Shown here piece after piece: positions 1 through 9,136 of a stretch of DNA of 42,492 nt; the stretch's first letter is position 1, and every line of letters starts with the position of its first letter. The stretch is taken from assembly GCA_947384955.1 (NCBI GenBank), contig CANDJC010000029.1, forward strand, positions 1-42,492, in the 5' to 3' direction. Position numbers and translations under genes: made by a program. Source of the DNA: an uncultured Eubacterium sp. GTDB taxonomy: Bacteria > Bacillota > Clostridia > Lachnospirales > Lachnospiraceae. Under the pieces are notes generated by a model. The model made no database searches. It saw nothing but the letters and a program-made list of their open reading frames with translations, and was not told the DNA's origin.

Positions 1-433
1 AGGCGGTCTGTCTTATAAAATCCGCTCAGGTATTCATCCTGCGAAAATCTGCGTCTTTCCGGGCTGGTATTCTTTTTTCTTCGCGTTTATGTGATTTTGC
101 CGTTTCTGTCACCTGACGCGCAAGCTGCATAAAATCATACAGGCCGTTTTTCACGGGAAGCGCATAGTGGATGTCACTCTGGTTTTCTATCCCCAGGATA
201 CAGTATGCCATGTTCCCGTCGGTCATAACTGTTTTCAGCACATCCCGGTATCTTTGTTCCGGCACGGATGCATCTCCGCTTCCATATGGTACGACAATCT
301 CTGTTGAATCCAGTTCCCTTAAATTTTCTGGTTTTATCACTTTTCTGCCATGATACAGATATTTGTTAAAGGCATCTGCGAATACCGCAGGGTTACGCAT
401 GTATTCTTTTGTCACGGTATCTTTTTTACCCAA
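1..433 (-). pseudogene. Rpn-family nuclease/putative transposase, partial and frameshifted
   Basis: This is the N-terminal part of an Rpn-type (PD-(D/E)XK, recombination-promoting nuclease/putative transposase) protein, recognised from the family opening GKKDTVTKEYMRNPAVFADA and the following YLYHGRKVIKPENL stretch. I place the start at the TTG at 433, because AGAGGTGG lies just upstream of it on the minus strand; the ATG-equivalent at 454 lies before that ribosome site. The open frame stops at 26, but a second frame continues with DEYLSGFYKTDR, which matches how these proteins go on. Adding one base to the run of four A at 44-47 (plus strand) joins the frames as ADFSQDEYLSGFYK. The gene is therefore broken by a single-base loss, or this is a sequence error. 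The rest lies outside the window. The related gene at 951 is divergent to it. Confidence 0.75.
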
Positions 434-718
434 TAAACCACCTCTTTCTATCAAAAAAATAATACAGAACTTTTTTGCACTTAAACAGATTTTTATATAT
501 TATAACATCTTCTTTTATGCATTGCATTATTTTTTCATTTCTTTTGGAATACGGCATAAAAACAGTCTGCCAGCCGCATCTATTGAATTTTCAGCAGTTC
601 AAACAAGAAACTATTTATCTTCCCATCATCCGGCGTCCGAGGGGCCAAAATATACCATCTCCCAAAAACAATAACTCATCTTTTATGATAAAAAAAAGTG
701 AGAAAAGTGTCATATTCC

Positions 719-747
719 TTGCATAAATCGCACATATATGCTATAAT
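719..747 (+). promoter_or_regulatory. SigA-type promoter upstream of the Rpn-like gene
   Basis: TTGCAT at 719-724 and TATAAT at 742-747 are separated by exactly 17 bases. Transcription would start near 754 and leave an untranslated leader of about 200 bases before the gene at 951. The rest of 455-950 shows no credible coding region. Confidence 0.6.
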
Positions 748-826
748 TCTCCCAAAGCATATTTTCTTCATGCAGGAGCCGAAATCCTTGCATGCCCAGG
801 GACAAATCCCGTCTAATGACATTTCT

Positions 827-855
827 ATACAGCACCCATCCAGGCCGTGCTGTAT
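827..855 (+). promoter_or_regulatory. Leader hairpin in the 5' untranslated region
   Basis: ATACAGCAC at 827-835 pairs perfectly with GTGCTGTAT at 847-855 around an 11-base loop. There is no T-run after it, so it is not an ordinary terminator. It lies between the promoter at 719 and the start at 951, so it could act on the leader RNA. Its function is unknown. Confidence 0.4.
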
Positions 856-950
856 TCAAAACCAGGAAAATCCATGCTTTTGAAACCAGATTAAAATAAG
901 GCAGAGGGTTTTCACGACGGAATTCTCTGCGGCAGACAGGAGGAAAACAG

Positions 951-2117
951 ATGAAGAAACATGCTGCTAAAAAAACCGTAGGCAAAAATATTCCGGCAGC
1001 GCAGGCAGTCAATGCCGTATCTCACGCGGCATCTATCAGCAGTACAGAGGAATACGGAAAAATCAGCGGCCGCCGGAGGGCAGCCGAGACAGTTATCAAA
1101 GAACTGGTTAAAAATGCAAGATTCACAGGAGCCCTATTGAAAGTGCTGCTCAAGGAGCTGGAAGGGGAATCACTGGACGATTTCTGCAGGAATACAGGAG
1201 CTGACATAGTGACAGGAAATTCCCTCGGGGGTCTTGCAACAGAAGTCGGCAGCACATATACAAAAGATATCCGTCTTGACCTTATATTTGAGCATGCTTC
1301 AGACAAAGGGCTGATACTGAGAATAAACGAGGAAGCGCAGACCAAACAGAAATCGTATCAGGAAAGAAATCTGAAGTCCTATTCTCTGACAGCAAGGGCT
1401 GTTTATTATGCATCTCTTGCGATGGCGACTCAGCTGCAGTCAGGGGAGGAATACCATAAAATCAGGAAGGTGTACAGCATATGGCTCTGTTATGAGCGGC
1501 CGATACCAGAAGCAGGGGAGCCCGTCATTCGTTACAGTCTGCGGATGGACAAGGATTATACATATACAGACGGTACACCGCTGACTGACTGCAGGAGAAA
1601 ATTTGACAGCGGGGACCTGATGGAGATTGTAATGGTATCTGTACCGGATGTGGAACGGATTTACAGCAGCGAAAATCTGCTTCACAGCGGAAAATACAGA
1701 GAAGAGATGATAACAGTGCTCTATTACCTGCTTTCGGAAAAGACGGACAGCAGCAAGAGAACAGAATTTTATTATGACCGCGGAATTATTGTACGCGGAA
1801 GCGAGGAGGAAAATAAAGTGACAGTAATGGAAGAACTGAGAATGATAATTGAAGAAGAAAAGATGATAACAGAAGAATTTAGAAAAAGGGCAGAGGAGTC
1901 AGAGAGAAAAGCAGAAGAATCAGAGAGACGGGCAAAAGAGTCAGTGAAAAAAGCGGAAGAAAGAGCAGCAGAAGCTGAAAAACAGGCCGCAGTTTATGTA
2001 ACGGTAAATCTGGGAAGGAAGAACGGACTGGATTTAGAGAATCAGATTTCCATGATAGCGGAGCAGCTCAGAGTCGGCCAGGAAGAAGCCAGGGAAATTT
2101 ACAGGGCATATTCATAG
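951..2117 (+). CDS. Rpn-like PD-(D/E)XK nuclease family protein with C-terminal coiled coil
   Basis: A 388-residue protein related to the Rpn/PD-(D/E)XK nuclease-like families that are multi-copy in Lachnospiraceae. The probable catalytic core is RLDLIF (Asp110) followed by RINEEAQ (Glu128-Ala-Gln130), then the aromatic stretch KSYSLTARAVYYASLAMA and VYSIWLCYERP, which are typical of these proteins. Residues about 290-350 form a highly charged coiled coil with repeated AEESER/KAEE units, and the end (QISMIAEQLRVGQEEAREIY) resembles the short helical tail seen in Rpn relatives. The start follows AGGAGG at about 930-935. Family members cut DNA and are linked to RecA-independent recombination; here that is inferred. 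It has its own promoter and terminator and is divergent from a broken relative. Confidence 0.75.
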   Translation: MKKHAAKKTVGKNIPAAQAVNAVSHAASISSTEEYGKISGRRRAAETVIKELVKNARFTGALLKVLLKELEGESLDDFCRNTGADIVTGNSLGGLATEVGSTYTKDIRLDLIFEHASDKGLILRINEEAQTKQKSYQERNLKSYSLTARAVYYASLAMATQLQSGEEYHKIRKVYSIWLCYERPIPEAGEPVIRYSLRMDKDYTYTDGTPLTDCRRKFDSGDLMEIVMVSVPDVERIYSSENLLHSGKYREEMITVLYYLLSEKTDSSKRTEFYYDRGIIVRGSEEENKVTVMEELRMIIEEEKMITEEFRKRAEESERKAEESERRAKESVKKAEERAAEAEKQAAVYVTVNLGRKNGLDLENQISMIAEQLRVGQEEAREIYRAYS

Positions 2118-2161
2118 TATATTTACAGGCGCTGTATTCCGTCTGTCTGGTAAAGTATCAG

Positions 2162-2203
2162 GCGGCAAAGCACTTTGTGTGTATTTGCCGCACATTCTTT
2201 TAT
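2162..2203 (+). terminator. Rho-independent terminator after the Rpn-like gene
   Basis: GCGGCAAA (2162-2169) pairs with TTTGCCGC (2184-2191) around a 14-base loop, followed by a T-rich stretch ending near 2203. Confidence 0.65.
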
Positions 2204-2277
2204 TCTGTATAAAATCACGAATTCTGTAGAATAACCCAAATTTACAAAAGATTTATAATATTTCTTTCTATAAGTGG

Positions 2278-2306
2278 TTTTGCAAATTTCCAAAATGTGT
2301 TAGAAT
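2278..2306 (+). promoter_or_regulatory. Possible promoter of the DUF362 gene
   Basis: A TGT-TAGAAT extended -10 ends at 2306. TTTTGC at 2278-2283 lies 17 bases upstream, with the overlapping TTGCAA only 15 bases away. The -35 is weak, so the assignment rests mainly on the extended -10. Confidence 0.4.
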
Positions 2307-2366
2307 AAGTCGTTATAAGTGCACAGACAAGTTTTTCATAGATAACACAATCAAAAAGGAGACGAC

Positions 2367-3491
2367 ATGGAAAAATCCAAAGTATATTTTACGACATTTA
2401 AAGCAAGCGGAAGTGAAAACCTTCTTCAGAAACTCCGAAGACTGATGATTACGGCGGGAATGAAGGATATTGATTTTACTGACAAATATACGGCAATTAA
2501 GATTCATTTTGGCGAATACGGCAATCTGGCATTTTTGCGTCCTAATTATGCAAAGGTTATGGCAGACCTGGTAAAAGAGTGCGGCGGCAGGCCGTTTTTA
2601 ACAGACTGCAATACGCTGTATGTGGGCAGCCGCAAGAATGCTCTGGACCATTTAGAAACGGCATACCTGAACGGATTTACGCCATATGCGACCGGATGCC
2701 ATGTGCTGATTGGAGACGGGCTGAAGGGCACGGATGAAACGCTTGTGCCGGTGAACGGCGAATATATTAAAGAAGCAAAGATTGGCTCTGCGATTATGGA
2801 TGCGGATGTATTTCTGACACTGACGCATTTTAAAGGGCATGAGATGGCAGGATTTGGCGGCGCTCTGAAAAATATCGGAATGGGATGCGGTTCCAGGGCG
2901 GGAAAGATGGAGATGCATAATGACGGGAAGCCGTTTGTGGCGGATACAGACGGATGTATCGGCTGCGGCAGCTGCCAGCGTATCTGTGCACACGATGCTC
3001 CTGTGATTGAGAATAAGAAAGCGCGTATTGACCATGATAAATGTGCGGGCTGCGGCAGATGTCTGGCAGTCTGTCCGAAAGATGTAATTAAGCCAAGCTC
3101 AGGCAGCTCGGTTAAGAGTCTGAACTGCAAAATGGCAGAGTACAGTCTGGCAGTCTGCAAAGGCAGGCCGAATTTTCATGTATCTCTTGTCTGCGATGTT
3201 TCACCGAACTGTGACTGTCATCCGGAAAATGATATACCGATTATTCCGGATGTAGGAATGTTTGCATCCTTCGACCCGGTGGCGCTGGATGCAGCCTGCG
3301 CGGATGCTGTAAACAGAATGCCGGTCATCGAAGGAAGCGTGTTAAGCGAGAATGTAAAAGAAAAATCTGACCACGAAGAGGGACACGATCATTTTTATAT
3401 GACGCATCCTGACACAGAATGGAAATCGTGTATCGAGCATGCAGAAAAAATCGGGCTTGGCAGCAGCCAGTATGAACTGATGGAAATCTAG
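2367..3491 (+). CDS. DUF362 domain protein with two 4Fe-4S ferredoxin motifs
   Basis: A 374-residue cytoplasmic iron-sulfur protein. Residues 1-190 and about 250-325 carry the DUF362 fold (KIHFGEYGN, FLTDCNTLY, FLTLTHFKGHEMAGFGGALK, then FDPVALDAACADAV). Between them sit two classical 4Fe-4S cluster motifs, CIGCGSCQRIC near residue 197 and CAGCGRCLAVCPKD near residue 226. The His/Asp-rich tail (DHEEGHDHFYMTHPDT) is usual for these clostridial forms. The start follows AAAAAGGAG. The exact reaction is not known for this family; an electron-transfer role is inferred from the clusters. No partner redox gene is adjacent. Confidence 0.9.
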   Translation: MEKSKVYFTTFKASGSENLLQKLRRLMITAGMKDIDFTDKYTAIKIHFGEYGNLAFLRPNYAKVMADLVKECGGRPFLTDCNTLYVGSRKNALDHLETAYLNGFTPYATGCHVLIGDGLKGTDETLVPVNGEYIKEAKIGSAIMDADVFLTLTHFKGHEMAGFGGALKNIGMGCGSRAGKMEMHNDGKPFVADTDGCIGCGSCQRICAHDAPVIENKKARIDHDKCAGCGRCLAVCPKDVIKPSSGSSVKSLNCKMAEYSLAVCKGRPNFHVSLVCDVSPNCDCHPENDIPIIPDVGMFASFDPVALDAACADAVNRMPVIEGSVLSENVKEKSDHEEGHDHFYMTHPDTEWKSCIEHAEKIGLGSSQYELMEI

Positions 3492-3775
3492 CAGGAAGTA
3501 CGCACAGCCAGTAAGAACGTGATTCACAGACATGAAAGTCTTCCTTACAGTCCGGCTGGTGAGAGTTCAGGATTTGTCTGCCCGTTATTGTCAGAAATGG
3601 CAGCAGAAGAGACAGGATGTCTGCTGCCAGAAAAGTACATGAGAAGAGCTGCGTTAAGATACCAATTCGTAATCAGGAATGAAGGAAGAGTTATTGTAGC
3701 GGAGGAAACAGTAACAGGAAAAAGATGTAACAGGGCAGTTCGTCTGAACTGTCAGGAAGAAGGCAGGGCAGAAAT
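3492..3775 (+). other. Gap with a hairpin and a doubtful small ORF
   Basis: This gap holds a perfect inverted repeat, TGGCAGCAG (3598-3606) with CTGCTGCCA (3621-3629), around a 14-base loop and without a T-run. A GTG-initiated frame of 86 codons (3519-3779) crosses it and overlaps the next start by four bases. It has no ribosome site, no recognisable family and an odd composition, so I do not call it a gene. Confidence 0.4.
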
Positions 3776-4717
3776 TTGAGAGAAAAATTTGGTTTAAAGA
3801 AATTAGAAAATGAAATCTTGCTGGAGCGTTTCCGCACAATGAGCCAGCCGGCTCTGGTGTCTAAGACCAATGGCCTGAGCGGAAAGCTTTATATTGCATC
3901 AGAAATGGAACGGATGGATAAAATCGGATATGACTGTGTGGCAGCATGCGTAAATGATATAGCAGCGCTGGGTGCGGAGCCGCTGTTCTTTTATGCAAAT
4001 ATATCCTGTGTCAGGCCTAAGGCAGATAAAATCAGGATTATTGAAGAGGGAATTTCAGAAGGGTGCGCAAAAGCCGGAATTCAGTTTGCCGGAAGTGAAA
4101 TCGTGGAACTGCCGGACAAGTATGCGTTTGACCAGTATGAGCTGGCTGGATTTATTGTCGGGATTGTGGACAGGAAGAAAAAAATCGGCGGTGCCAGACT
4201 TCAGGACGGGGATGTGATTATCGGGCTTCCTTCAGACGGGCTGCATAATAACGGATATGTACTGGCAAGGAAGCAGCTGTTTTTATCAAAGGGAACAATG
4301 GAAGTTTATTATGATATGCTGGGCTCTACATTAGGCGAGCAGCTGCTGCGTCCTACAAAGATGTACCGGGCATGCATCGAACGGCTGATGGCGGGGGATA
4401 TTGAAATCAAATCCTGTGTGCAGGTTGCTCATGGAGGACTTGACCGTGCAATGCGCCTGCTTTTAAGGGAAAATAACGGAGCTGTGGTAAAGCGGAGAAT
4501 GGATACCATGCCGCCATTATATCAGATGCTTCACAATGATGGAAATATTGATATCCAGCAGATGCGTCAGACATTTAATATGGGAATCGGGATGCTTTTA
4601 ATAGTATCGGAAGAAAATGCTGACAAGGCGGCTGAATATCTGGAAGAAGCAGGGGAAAGTCCGGTTTTTTTAGGACTTGTTGAAGCAGAGCGGGATTTTA
4701 TCCGGTATCTGGATTAG
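3776..4717 (+). CDS. PurM-like (AIR synthase-related) protein, divergent
   Basis: A 313-residue member of the PurM/AIR synthase superfamily, shown by CVNDIAALGAEPLFF, EGISEGCAKAGIQFAGSEIV, DQYELAGFIVGIVDR and DGDVIIGLPSDGLHNNGYVL. True PurM closes the imidazole ring of AIR in purine synthesis. Here several hallmark sites are altered. The ATP-contacting segment usually read as DGVGTK is NGLSGK. The GGETAEMP motif reads AGSEIVELP. The glycine-rich ITGGG segment reads VAHGGLD. The protein is also about 30 residues short at the front. No purine genes lie nearby. An upstream in-frame stop at 3728 limits the start; TTG at 3776 is the best candidate, with an internal ATG at 3839 as an alternative. 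I think it is a PurM paralogue of uncertain activity rather than the housekeeping enzyme. Confidence 0.8.
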   Translation: MREKFGLKKLENEILLERFRTMSQPALVSKTNGLSGKLYIASEMERMDKIGYDCVAACVNDIAALGAEPLFFYANISCVRPKADKIRIIEEGISEGCAKAGIQFAGSEIVELPDKYAFDQYELAGFIVGIVDRKKKIGGARLQDGDVIIGLPSDGLHNNGYVLARKQLFLSKGTMEVYYDMLGSTLGEQLLRPTKMYRACIERLMAGDIEIKSCVQVAHGGLDRAMRLLLRENNGAVVKRRMDTMPPLYQMLHNDGNIDIQQMRQTFNMGIGMLLIVSEENADKAAEYLEEAGESPVFLGLVEAERDFIRYLD

Positions 4718-4768
4718 AGCAGAAACAGACTGAGCTGCAGCAGCTGGGTCAGAAAGCGGGGTATATGC

Positions 4769-6799
4769 ATGAGTTCACAGGACAGACTTGAAAATGTGTT
4801 AAGGGATATACATATCATGATATCCAGAAGCGAGGCGTTTGATGCAGAGCGGATTATTGTCAGCAAAAATCTGATGTTTGACCTGATTGACCGTCTGAAT
4901 GCCAGCGTTTATGAGATAATGGATGAATATGAGCTGACGCAGCAGAGCAGAGACCGTGCGCTGCGGGAAAACAGAAGAGAAGGCGAAAAGATTATCCAGG
5001 ATGCGAATCACCAGGCGGAAGATATTTACGCGGCGTCGGTCCTTTATACGGAAGAGGCTCTGAATCATCTGCACAGCATGGTGGAAGAAGCGGACGATAC
5101 AATTGGCAGGCTGTACCGAAAATTTCAAAAGGATATGAAGCAGCAGGAGGATACGATTCGGGAAAATCATCTGGAATTAAAGAGCCAGCTGCAGCTTTTG
5201 TCAGATACAAATAAATATCTGCGGCTGATTGAAGACCGCAACCGGGAGATAGAGCGTGAACGGAAAGACAGGAAAGGCAGGAAGGCGAAAGCAAAGGATG
5301 TAAGAAATCTGATAAAGCCTGAGATTAAAATTAATGAAGAATATTTCCGCAAAGCCGGTATTCCATTTGAAAAGGAAGAAGAGAAGCCGCAGCCGGAAGA
5401 GGATATTTCGGAAGATATTCTGATTCAGATGGAACCTCTGGAAGATGAGGGGGTTATAGAATCTTCTTTAAGAAAAGCAGACGAGATACCGGGACGCGAT
5501 TCCTCCTGGAAGGGAAGCATAAAAAAGACCGAAAATGCGGAAAATGAAGACGAAATCAGAAAAGCAGAAGAGGCAAAAAGAACTGACGAAATCAGAAAAG
5601 CGGAAGAGATAAAAAGAGCTGACGAAATCAGAAAAGCAGAAGAGGTAAAAAGAGCCGAAGAAGTCAGAAAAGCCAGTGAAATAAAAGAAACAGAAGGAAT
5701 CAGGAAGTCTGATGAAATAAAAGAAACAGAAGAAATCAGAAAGTCTGGTGAAATAAAAGGAACAGAAGAAGTCAGAAAGTCTGGTGAAATAAAAGGAACT
5801 GACAAAATCAGAACAGCTGAGGAGCTAAAGAGAGCTGAAGAAATCAGAACCGTGAAAGAAATAAACAAAGCTGAGGAAATCAGAACCGCGGAACAAATAA
5901 ACAGAACTGAAGAAATTAGAACAGATGAAATAAAAAAGGCTGAGGAAATCAGAACCGCGGAACAAATAAACAGAGCTAAAGAAGTCAGTCAGCTGGAGAG
6001 AGCTGCAGCAGCCGGCGGAGAAATCAGAACAGCCGCAGATATCAGAGAGAGTGGCGTTACTGAAAAAGACAATACGAAAGATGCCGGATTGAAGAAAAAC
6101 ATGGAACTGGATGACAGAAGCAGGCCGCAGCAATCTGAAAATACAGATAGAAACAGCAGCTTGAAAGCAAACAGCGGGCTGAAAACAAACAGCGGTTATC
6201 TGAAAAATACTGTAACATCATCGGACATCAGTTTAGAAGAAGGTACAAATAAGCTGGCAGGCAGCAGTTATCTGGAAAGTGCAGGAGCATCGGCAGGCAG
6301 CAGCTATCTGGAAAGTGCAGGAGCATCGGCAGGCAGCAGCTATCTGGAAAGTGCAGGAGCATCAGCAGGCGGCAGCTACCTGGAAAGTGCATCAGCAGGC
6401 GGCAGTTATCCAGCAAGCGGCAAAGCGTTATCGGGCAGCAGTCTGCCAGCTGAAGACAGGGTGTCAGACAGAGGCAGTCTGTCCGATAAAATTGGCAATA
6501 CGGCAGGTGAGGCCTTTCAGGAATATGCAGACATGCCAGCCGCGGGTGCCGGAAACAGAGACAGCGAGGCATTTTCGGCAGATGCCGGGGCACGAAACAG
6601 CTTTGGGATATCAGATTCTGAACAGGCGCAGCCAGAGCAGGATGCGCCGAAGGTCCCGGCAATAGATGAAGAACTTGTGAAAGTGAACCTGGATGCAGAA
6701 TATTTCAGGTGGAAACAGGAAGAAGAGCATCCAGGGCAGAAGCAGAAGGAAAAATTATCGCTGCTTGATAAGTTAATGGGCAAGAAGAAATCTTTTTAA
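4769..6799 (+). CDS. DivIVA-like coiled-coil protein with long tandem-repeat region
   Basis: A 676-residue protein not assigned to a known function. Residues about 1-190 are a charged helical/coiled-coil region beginning with a short segment (SRSEAFDAERIIVSKNLMFD) resembling clostridial DivIVA/ATP-synthase-subunit-like coiled-coil proteins. Residues 261-403 are twelve repeats of about 12 residues of the type EEIRKAEEIKRA. Residues about 497-542 are Gly/Ser/Ala-rich repeats of the type AGSSYLESAGAS. The motif IKINEEYFRKAGI near residue 190 is echoed near the end by VKVNLDAEYFRWKQ, suggesting a duplicated short binding motif on either side of the disordered linker. There is no signal peptide or membrane segment. 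It follows the PurM-like gene by 51 bases and may be cotranscribed. A scaffold or cell-division-type role is only a guess. Confidence 0.7.
   Translation: MSSQDRLENVLRDIHIMISRSEAFDAERIIVSKNLMFDLIDRLNASVYEIMDEYELTQQSRDRALRENRREGEKIIQDANHQAEDIYAASVLYTEEALNHLHSMVEEADDTIGRLYRKFQKDMKQQEDTIRENHLELKSQLQLLSDTNKYLRLIEDRNREIERERKDRKGRKAKAKDVRNLIKPEIKINEEYFRKAGIPFEKEEEKPQPEEDISEDILIQMEPLEDEGVIESSLRKADEIPGRDSSWKGSIKKTENAENEDEIRKAEEAKRTDEIRKAEEIKRADEIRKAEEVKRAEEVRKASEIKETEGIRKSDEIKETEEIRKSGEIKGTEEVRKSGEIKGTDKIRTAEELKRAEEIRTVKEINKAEEIRTAEQINRTEEIRTDEIKKAEEIRTAEQINRAKEVSQLERAAAAGGEIRTAADIRESGVTEKDNTKDAGLKKNMELDDRSRPQQSENTDRNSSLKANSGLKTNSGYLKNTVTSSDISLEEGTNKLAGSSYLESAGASAGSSYLESAGASAGSSYLESAGASAGGSYLESASAGGSYPASGKALSGSSLPAEDRVSDRGSLSDKIGNTAGEAFQEYADMPAAGAGNRDSEAFSADAGARNSFGISDSEQAQPEQDAPKVPAIDEELVKVNLDAEYFRWKQEEEHPGQKQKEKLSLLDKLMGKKKSF
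5549..5977 (+). repeat. Degenerate 36-bp tandem repeats, 12 units, coding
   Basis: Twelve in-frame units of 12 residues (one has 11) with consensus EEIRKAEEIKRA. Units differ by substitutions, so the array is old or selected. All lengths are multiples of three, so copy changes would not shift the frame. Confidence 0.85.
6257..6394 (+). repeat. Near-identical 36-bp tandem repeats, coding
   Basis: Units at 6257, 6293 and 6329 (36 bp each) are almost identical, followed by a 30-bp shortened unit at 6365 and a decayed one from 6395. They encode AGSSYLESAGAS. The near identity points to recent expansion and likely copy-number variation between strains. Confidence 0.9.
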
Positions 6800-6835
6800 C
6801 GAATATGATATTTTGCAATGAAGGAGGAACAAAAA

Positions 6836-9121
6836 ATGAAACTATACGACAAAGGTGTATATCTTTTAAACGGCATTGAGCTGATAGAAGATACGCCGAA
6901 AGCAGCTGCAGCTATAAAAGCTAAGACAGGCACTGAGGTAACAAAAGCCCAGGCAAAGACACAGACAATTGCTTACAGTATTTTAAAAGAGCATAATACA
7001 TCCGGCAGTATGGAAAAGCTTCAGATTAAGTTTGACAAACTGACTTCACATGACATTACATTTGTAGGAATTATTCAGACCGCCCGGGCATCCGGTCTTG
7101 AGAAGTTTCCGATTCCTTATGTACTGACAAACTGCCACAACAGTCTGTGCGCAGTCGGCGGGACGATTAATGAAGACGATCATATGTTTGGCCTTTCCTG
7201 TGCGAAAAGATACGGCGGAATTTATGTACCTCCTCATCAGGCAGTGATTCATCAGTTTGCCAGAGAAATGCTTGCCGGCGGCGGGAAGATGATTTTAGGC
7301 TCTGACTCTCACACCCGTTACGGCGCGCTGGGTACGATGGCAATGGGCGAAGGCGGCCCGGAGCTGGTCAAACAGCTGCTTGAGCAGACATATGACATTA
7401 ATATGCCGGAAGTGGCAGGCGTTTATCTGACCGGGAAGCCTGAGAAAGGCGTCGGCCCTCAGGACATTGCGATTGCAATTATTAAGGAAGTGTTTGCAAA
7501 CGGGTTTGTAAAAAATAAAGTAATGGAATTTATGGGGCCTGGCGTGGCAAACCTGAGCGTTGATTACAGAATCGGCATCGATGTCATGACTACAGAGACA
7601 ACCTGCCTTTCTTCTATCTGGAAAACGGATGAACAGGTGAAGGAATTTTATGATATTCACGGACGGAGCGAAGAATACAAAGAATTAAATCCGGGGCAGA
7701 CAGCTTACTATGACAGCATGATTGAACTGGATTTAAGCACGGTAAAGCCGATGATTGCCATGCCGTTCCATCCGAGCAATGCATATACAATTGAAGAACT
7801 GAACGCAAATCTTTCCGATATTCTGGAAGACTGTGAAAAGAAGGCTCAGGTAAGCTTTAACGGTTCGGTACAGCTGAATCTGAAAGAAAAAGTACGCAAT
7901 GGAAAGCTGTATGTAGACCAGGGGATTATCGCCGGGTGTGCCGGCGGCGGATTTGAAAATATCTGCGATGCTGCGGATATTTTAGACGGTGCCGGAATCG
8001 GAGCTGATGAATTTACGCTGAGTGTGTATCCGGCAAGCATGCCTGTTTATATGGAACTGGTGCGCAATGGCGCGGCTGCTAAGATTATGGCGGCAGGCGG
8101 CGTTATGAAGACCGCTTTCTGCGGACCATGCTTCGGCGCCGGAGATACGCCTGCGAATAACGGATTTTCGATTCGGCATTCTACAAGAAATTTCCCGAAC
8201 AGGGAGGGCTCTAAGGTACAAAACGGGCAGATTGCTTCGGTTGCGCTTATGGATGCGCGTTCGATTGCGGCTACGGCAGCGAATAAAGGTTATCTGACAG
8301 CGGCAACAGAGATTGATGTTAACTTTACGAAGCCGAAATATTTCTTTGATAAGACAATATACGAAAACCGCGTATTTGACAGCCATGGCATAGCGGATAC
8401 TTCTGCGGAGCTGAAAATGGGACCGAATATTAAAGACTGGCCGAAGATGTCAGCTTTGACAGACCATCTTGTACTAAAAGTTGTATCAGAGATTCACGAC
8501 CCGGTGACAACGACAGATGAACTGATTCCGTCAGGCGAAACTTCTTCTTACAGGTCAAATCCGCTAGGGCTGGCTGAATTTACGTTATCCAGAAAAGACC
8601 CGGATTATGTAGGCCGTGCGAAAGAAGTGCAGAAAGCAGAAAAGGTAAGAGAAGAAGGCGGACATCCATACGAAGTGCTGCCGGAACTGAAAGACGCCGT
8701 GGACGTTATCCTGCAGAAATTCCCGGGAGCAGATGAAAAGAACACGGGTATCGGAAGCACGATATTCGCAGTAAAGCCGGGAGACGGTTCTGCGCGTGAA
8801 CAGGCCGCTTCCTGTCAGAAGGTGTTAGGCGGCTGGGCAAATATCGCACACGAATATGCGACGAAGAGATACCGTTCGAATCTGATTAACTGGGGAATGC
8901 TTCCGCTGCTTGTACCGGAAGGAGAGCTTCCGTTTCAGAATGGAGATTATCTGTTCCTGCCAGACATCCGCAGGGCGGTAGAGGAAAAAGCGTCTGATAT
9001 TACTGCTTATGCGGTAAAAGAGGGCAGCTTAAAGGAATTCCATATGACGCTCGGGGAACTGACAGATGATGAACGTGAGATTATTTTAAAAGGATGCCTG
9101 ATTAATTTTAACAGAAAATAA
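6836..9121 (+). CDS. Aconitase-superfamily hydratase, YbhJ-like
   Basis: A 761-residue aconitase-superfamily protein, close in length to Escherichia coli YbhJ. The three usual cluster cysteines are present: one in [10 protein letters not shown], where aconitases have SCTN, and two in [31 protein letters not shown] near residue 160 is the substrate/cluster-binding SDSH region, and the C-terminal swivel domain includes [20 protein letters not shown]. The start is the ATG at 6836, because the AAGGAGG ribosome site at about 6821-6827 lies inside the longer frame from 6818. The substrate is not established for this subfamily, so I do not call it citrate/isocitrate aconitase. It sits 37 bases after the coiled-coil gene and 15 bases before the transporter gene, so an operon is likely. 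Confidence 0.85.
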   Translation: MKLYDKGVYLLNGIELIEDTPKAAAAIKAKTGTEVTKAQAKTQTIAYSILKEHNTSGSMEKLQIKFDKLTSHDITFVGIIQTARASGLEKFPIPYVLTNCHNSLCAVGGTINEDDHMFGLSCAKRYGGIYVPPHQAVIHQFAREMLAGGGKMILGSDSHTRYGALGTMAMGEGGPELVKQLLEQTYDINMPEVAGVYLTGKPEKGVGPQDIAIAIIKEVFANGFVKNKVMEFMGPGVANLSVDYRIGIDVMTTETTCLSSIWKTDEQVKEFYDIHGRSEEYKELNPGQTAYYDSMIELDLSTVKPMIAMPFHPSNAYTIEELNANLSDILEDCEKKAQVSFNGSVQLNLKEKVRNGKLYVDQGIIAGCAGGGFENICDAADILDGAGIGADEFTLSVYPASMPVYMELVRNGAAAKIMAAGGVMKTAFCGPCFGAGDTPANNGFSIRHSTRNFPNREGSKVQNGQIASVALMDARSIAATAANKGYLTAATEIDVNFTKPKYFFDKTIYENRVFDSHGIADTSAELKMGPNIKDWPKMSALTDHLVLKVVSEIHDPVTTTDELIPSGETSSYRSNPLGLAEFTLSRKDPDYVGRAKEVQKAEKVREEGGHPYEVLPELKDAVDVILQKFPGADEKNTGIGSTIFAVKPGDGSAREQAASCQKVLGGWANIAHEYATKRYRSNLINWGMLPLLVPEGELPFQNGDYLFLPDIRRAVEEKASDITAYAVKEGSLKEFHMTLGELTDDEREIILKGCLINFNRK

Positions 9122-9136
9122 AACAGGGACATTGTT

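Noticed and set aside
499-527. Reverse-strand TATAAT with a possible -35 for the Rpn fragment
   Set aside because: The -35 (ATGCAA) matches the consensus at only about half of its positions in an AT-rich stretch.
2546-3160. Long reverse-strand frame of about 204 codons
   Set aside because: It lies fully inside the DUF362/ferredoxin gene and is a shadow of its codon bias.
3519-3779. 86-codon frame before the PurM-like gene
   Set aside because: No ribosome site, no family and it spans a perfect hairpin; I left it as a doubtful ORF inside the gap.
5425-6133. Long reverse frames rich in Ser and Phe opposite the repeat arrays
   Set aside because: They are produced by reading the tandem repeats backwards and have no ribosome sites.
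5549-6394. Regular repeats of 36 bp, a length also seen in CRISPR arrays
   Set aside because: The units are contiguous without spacers and are in frame within a coding gene.
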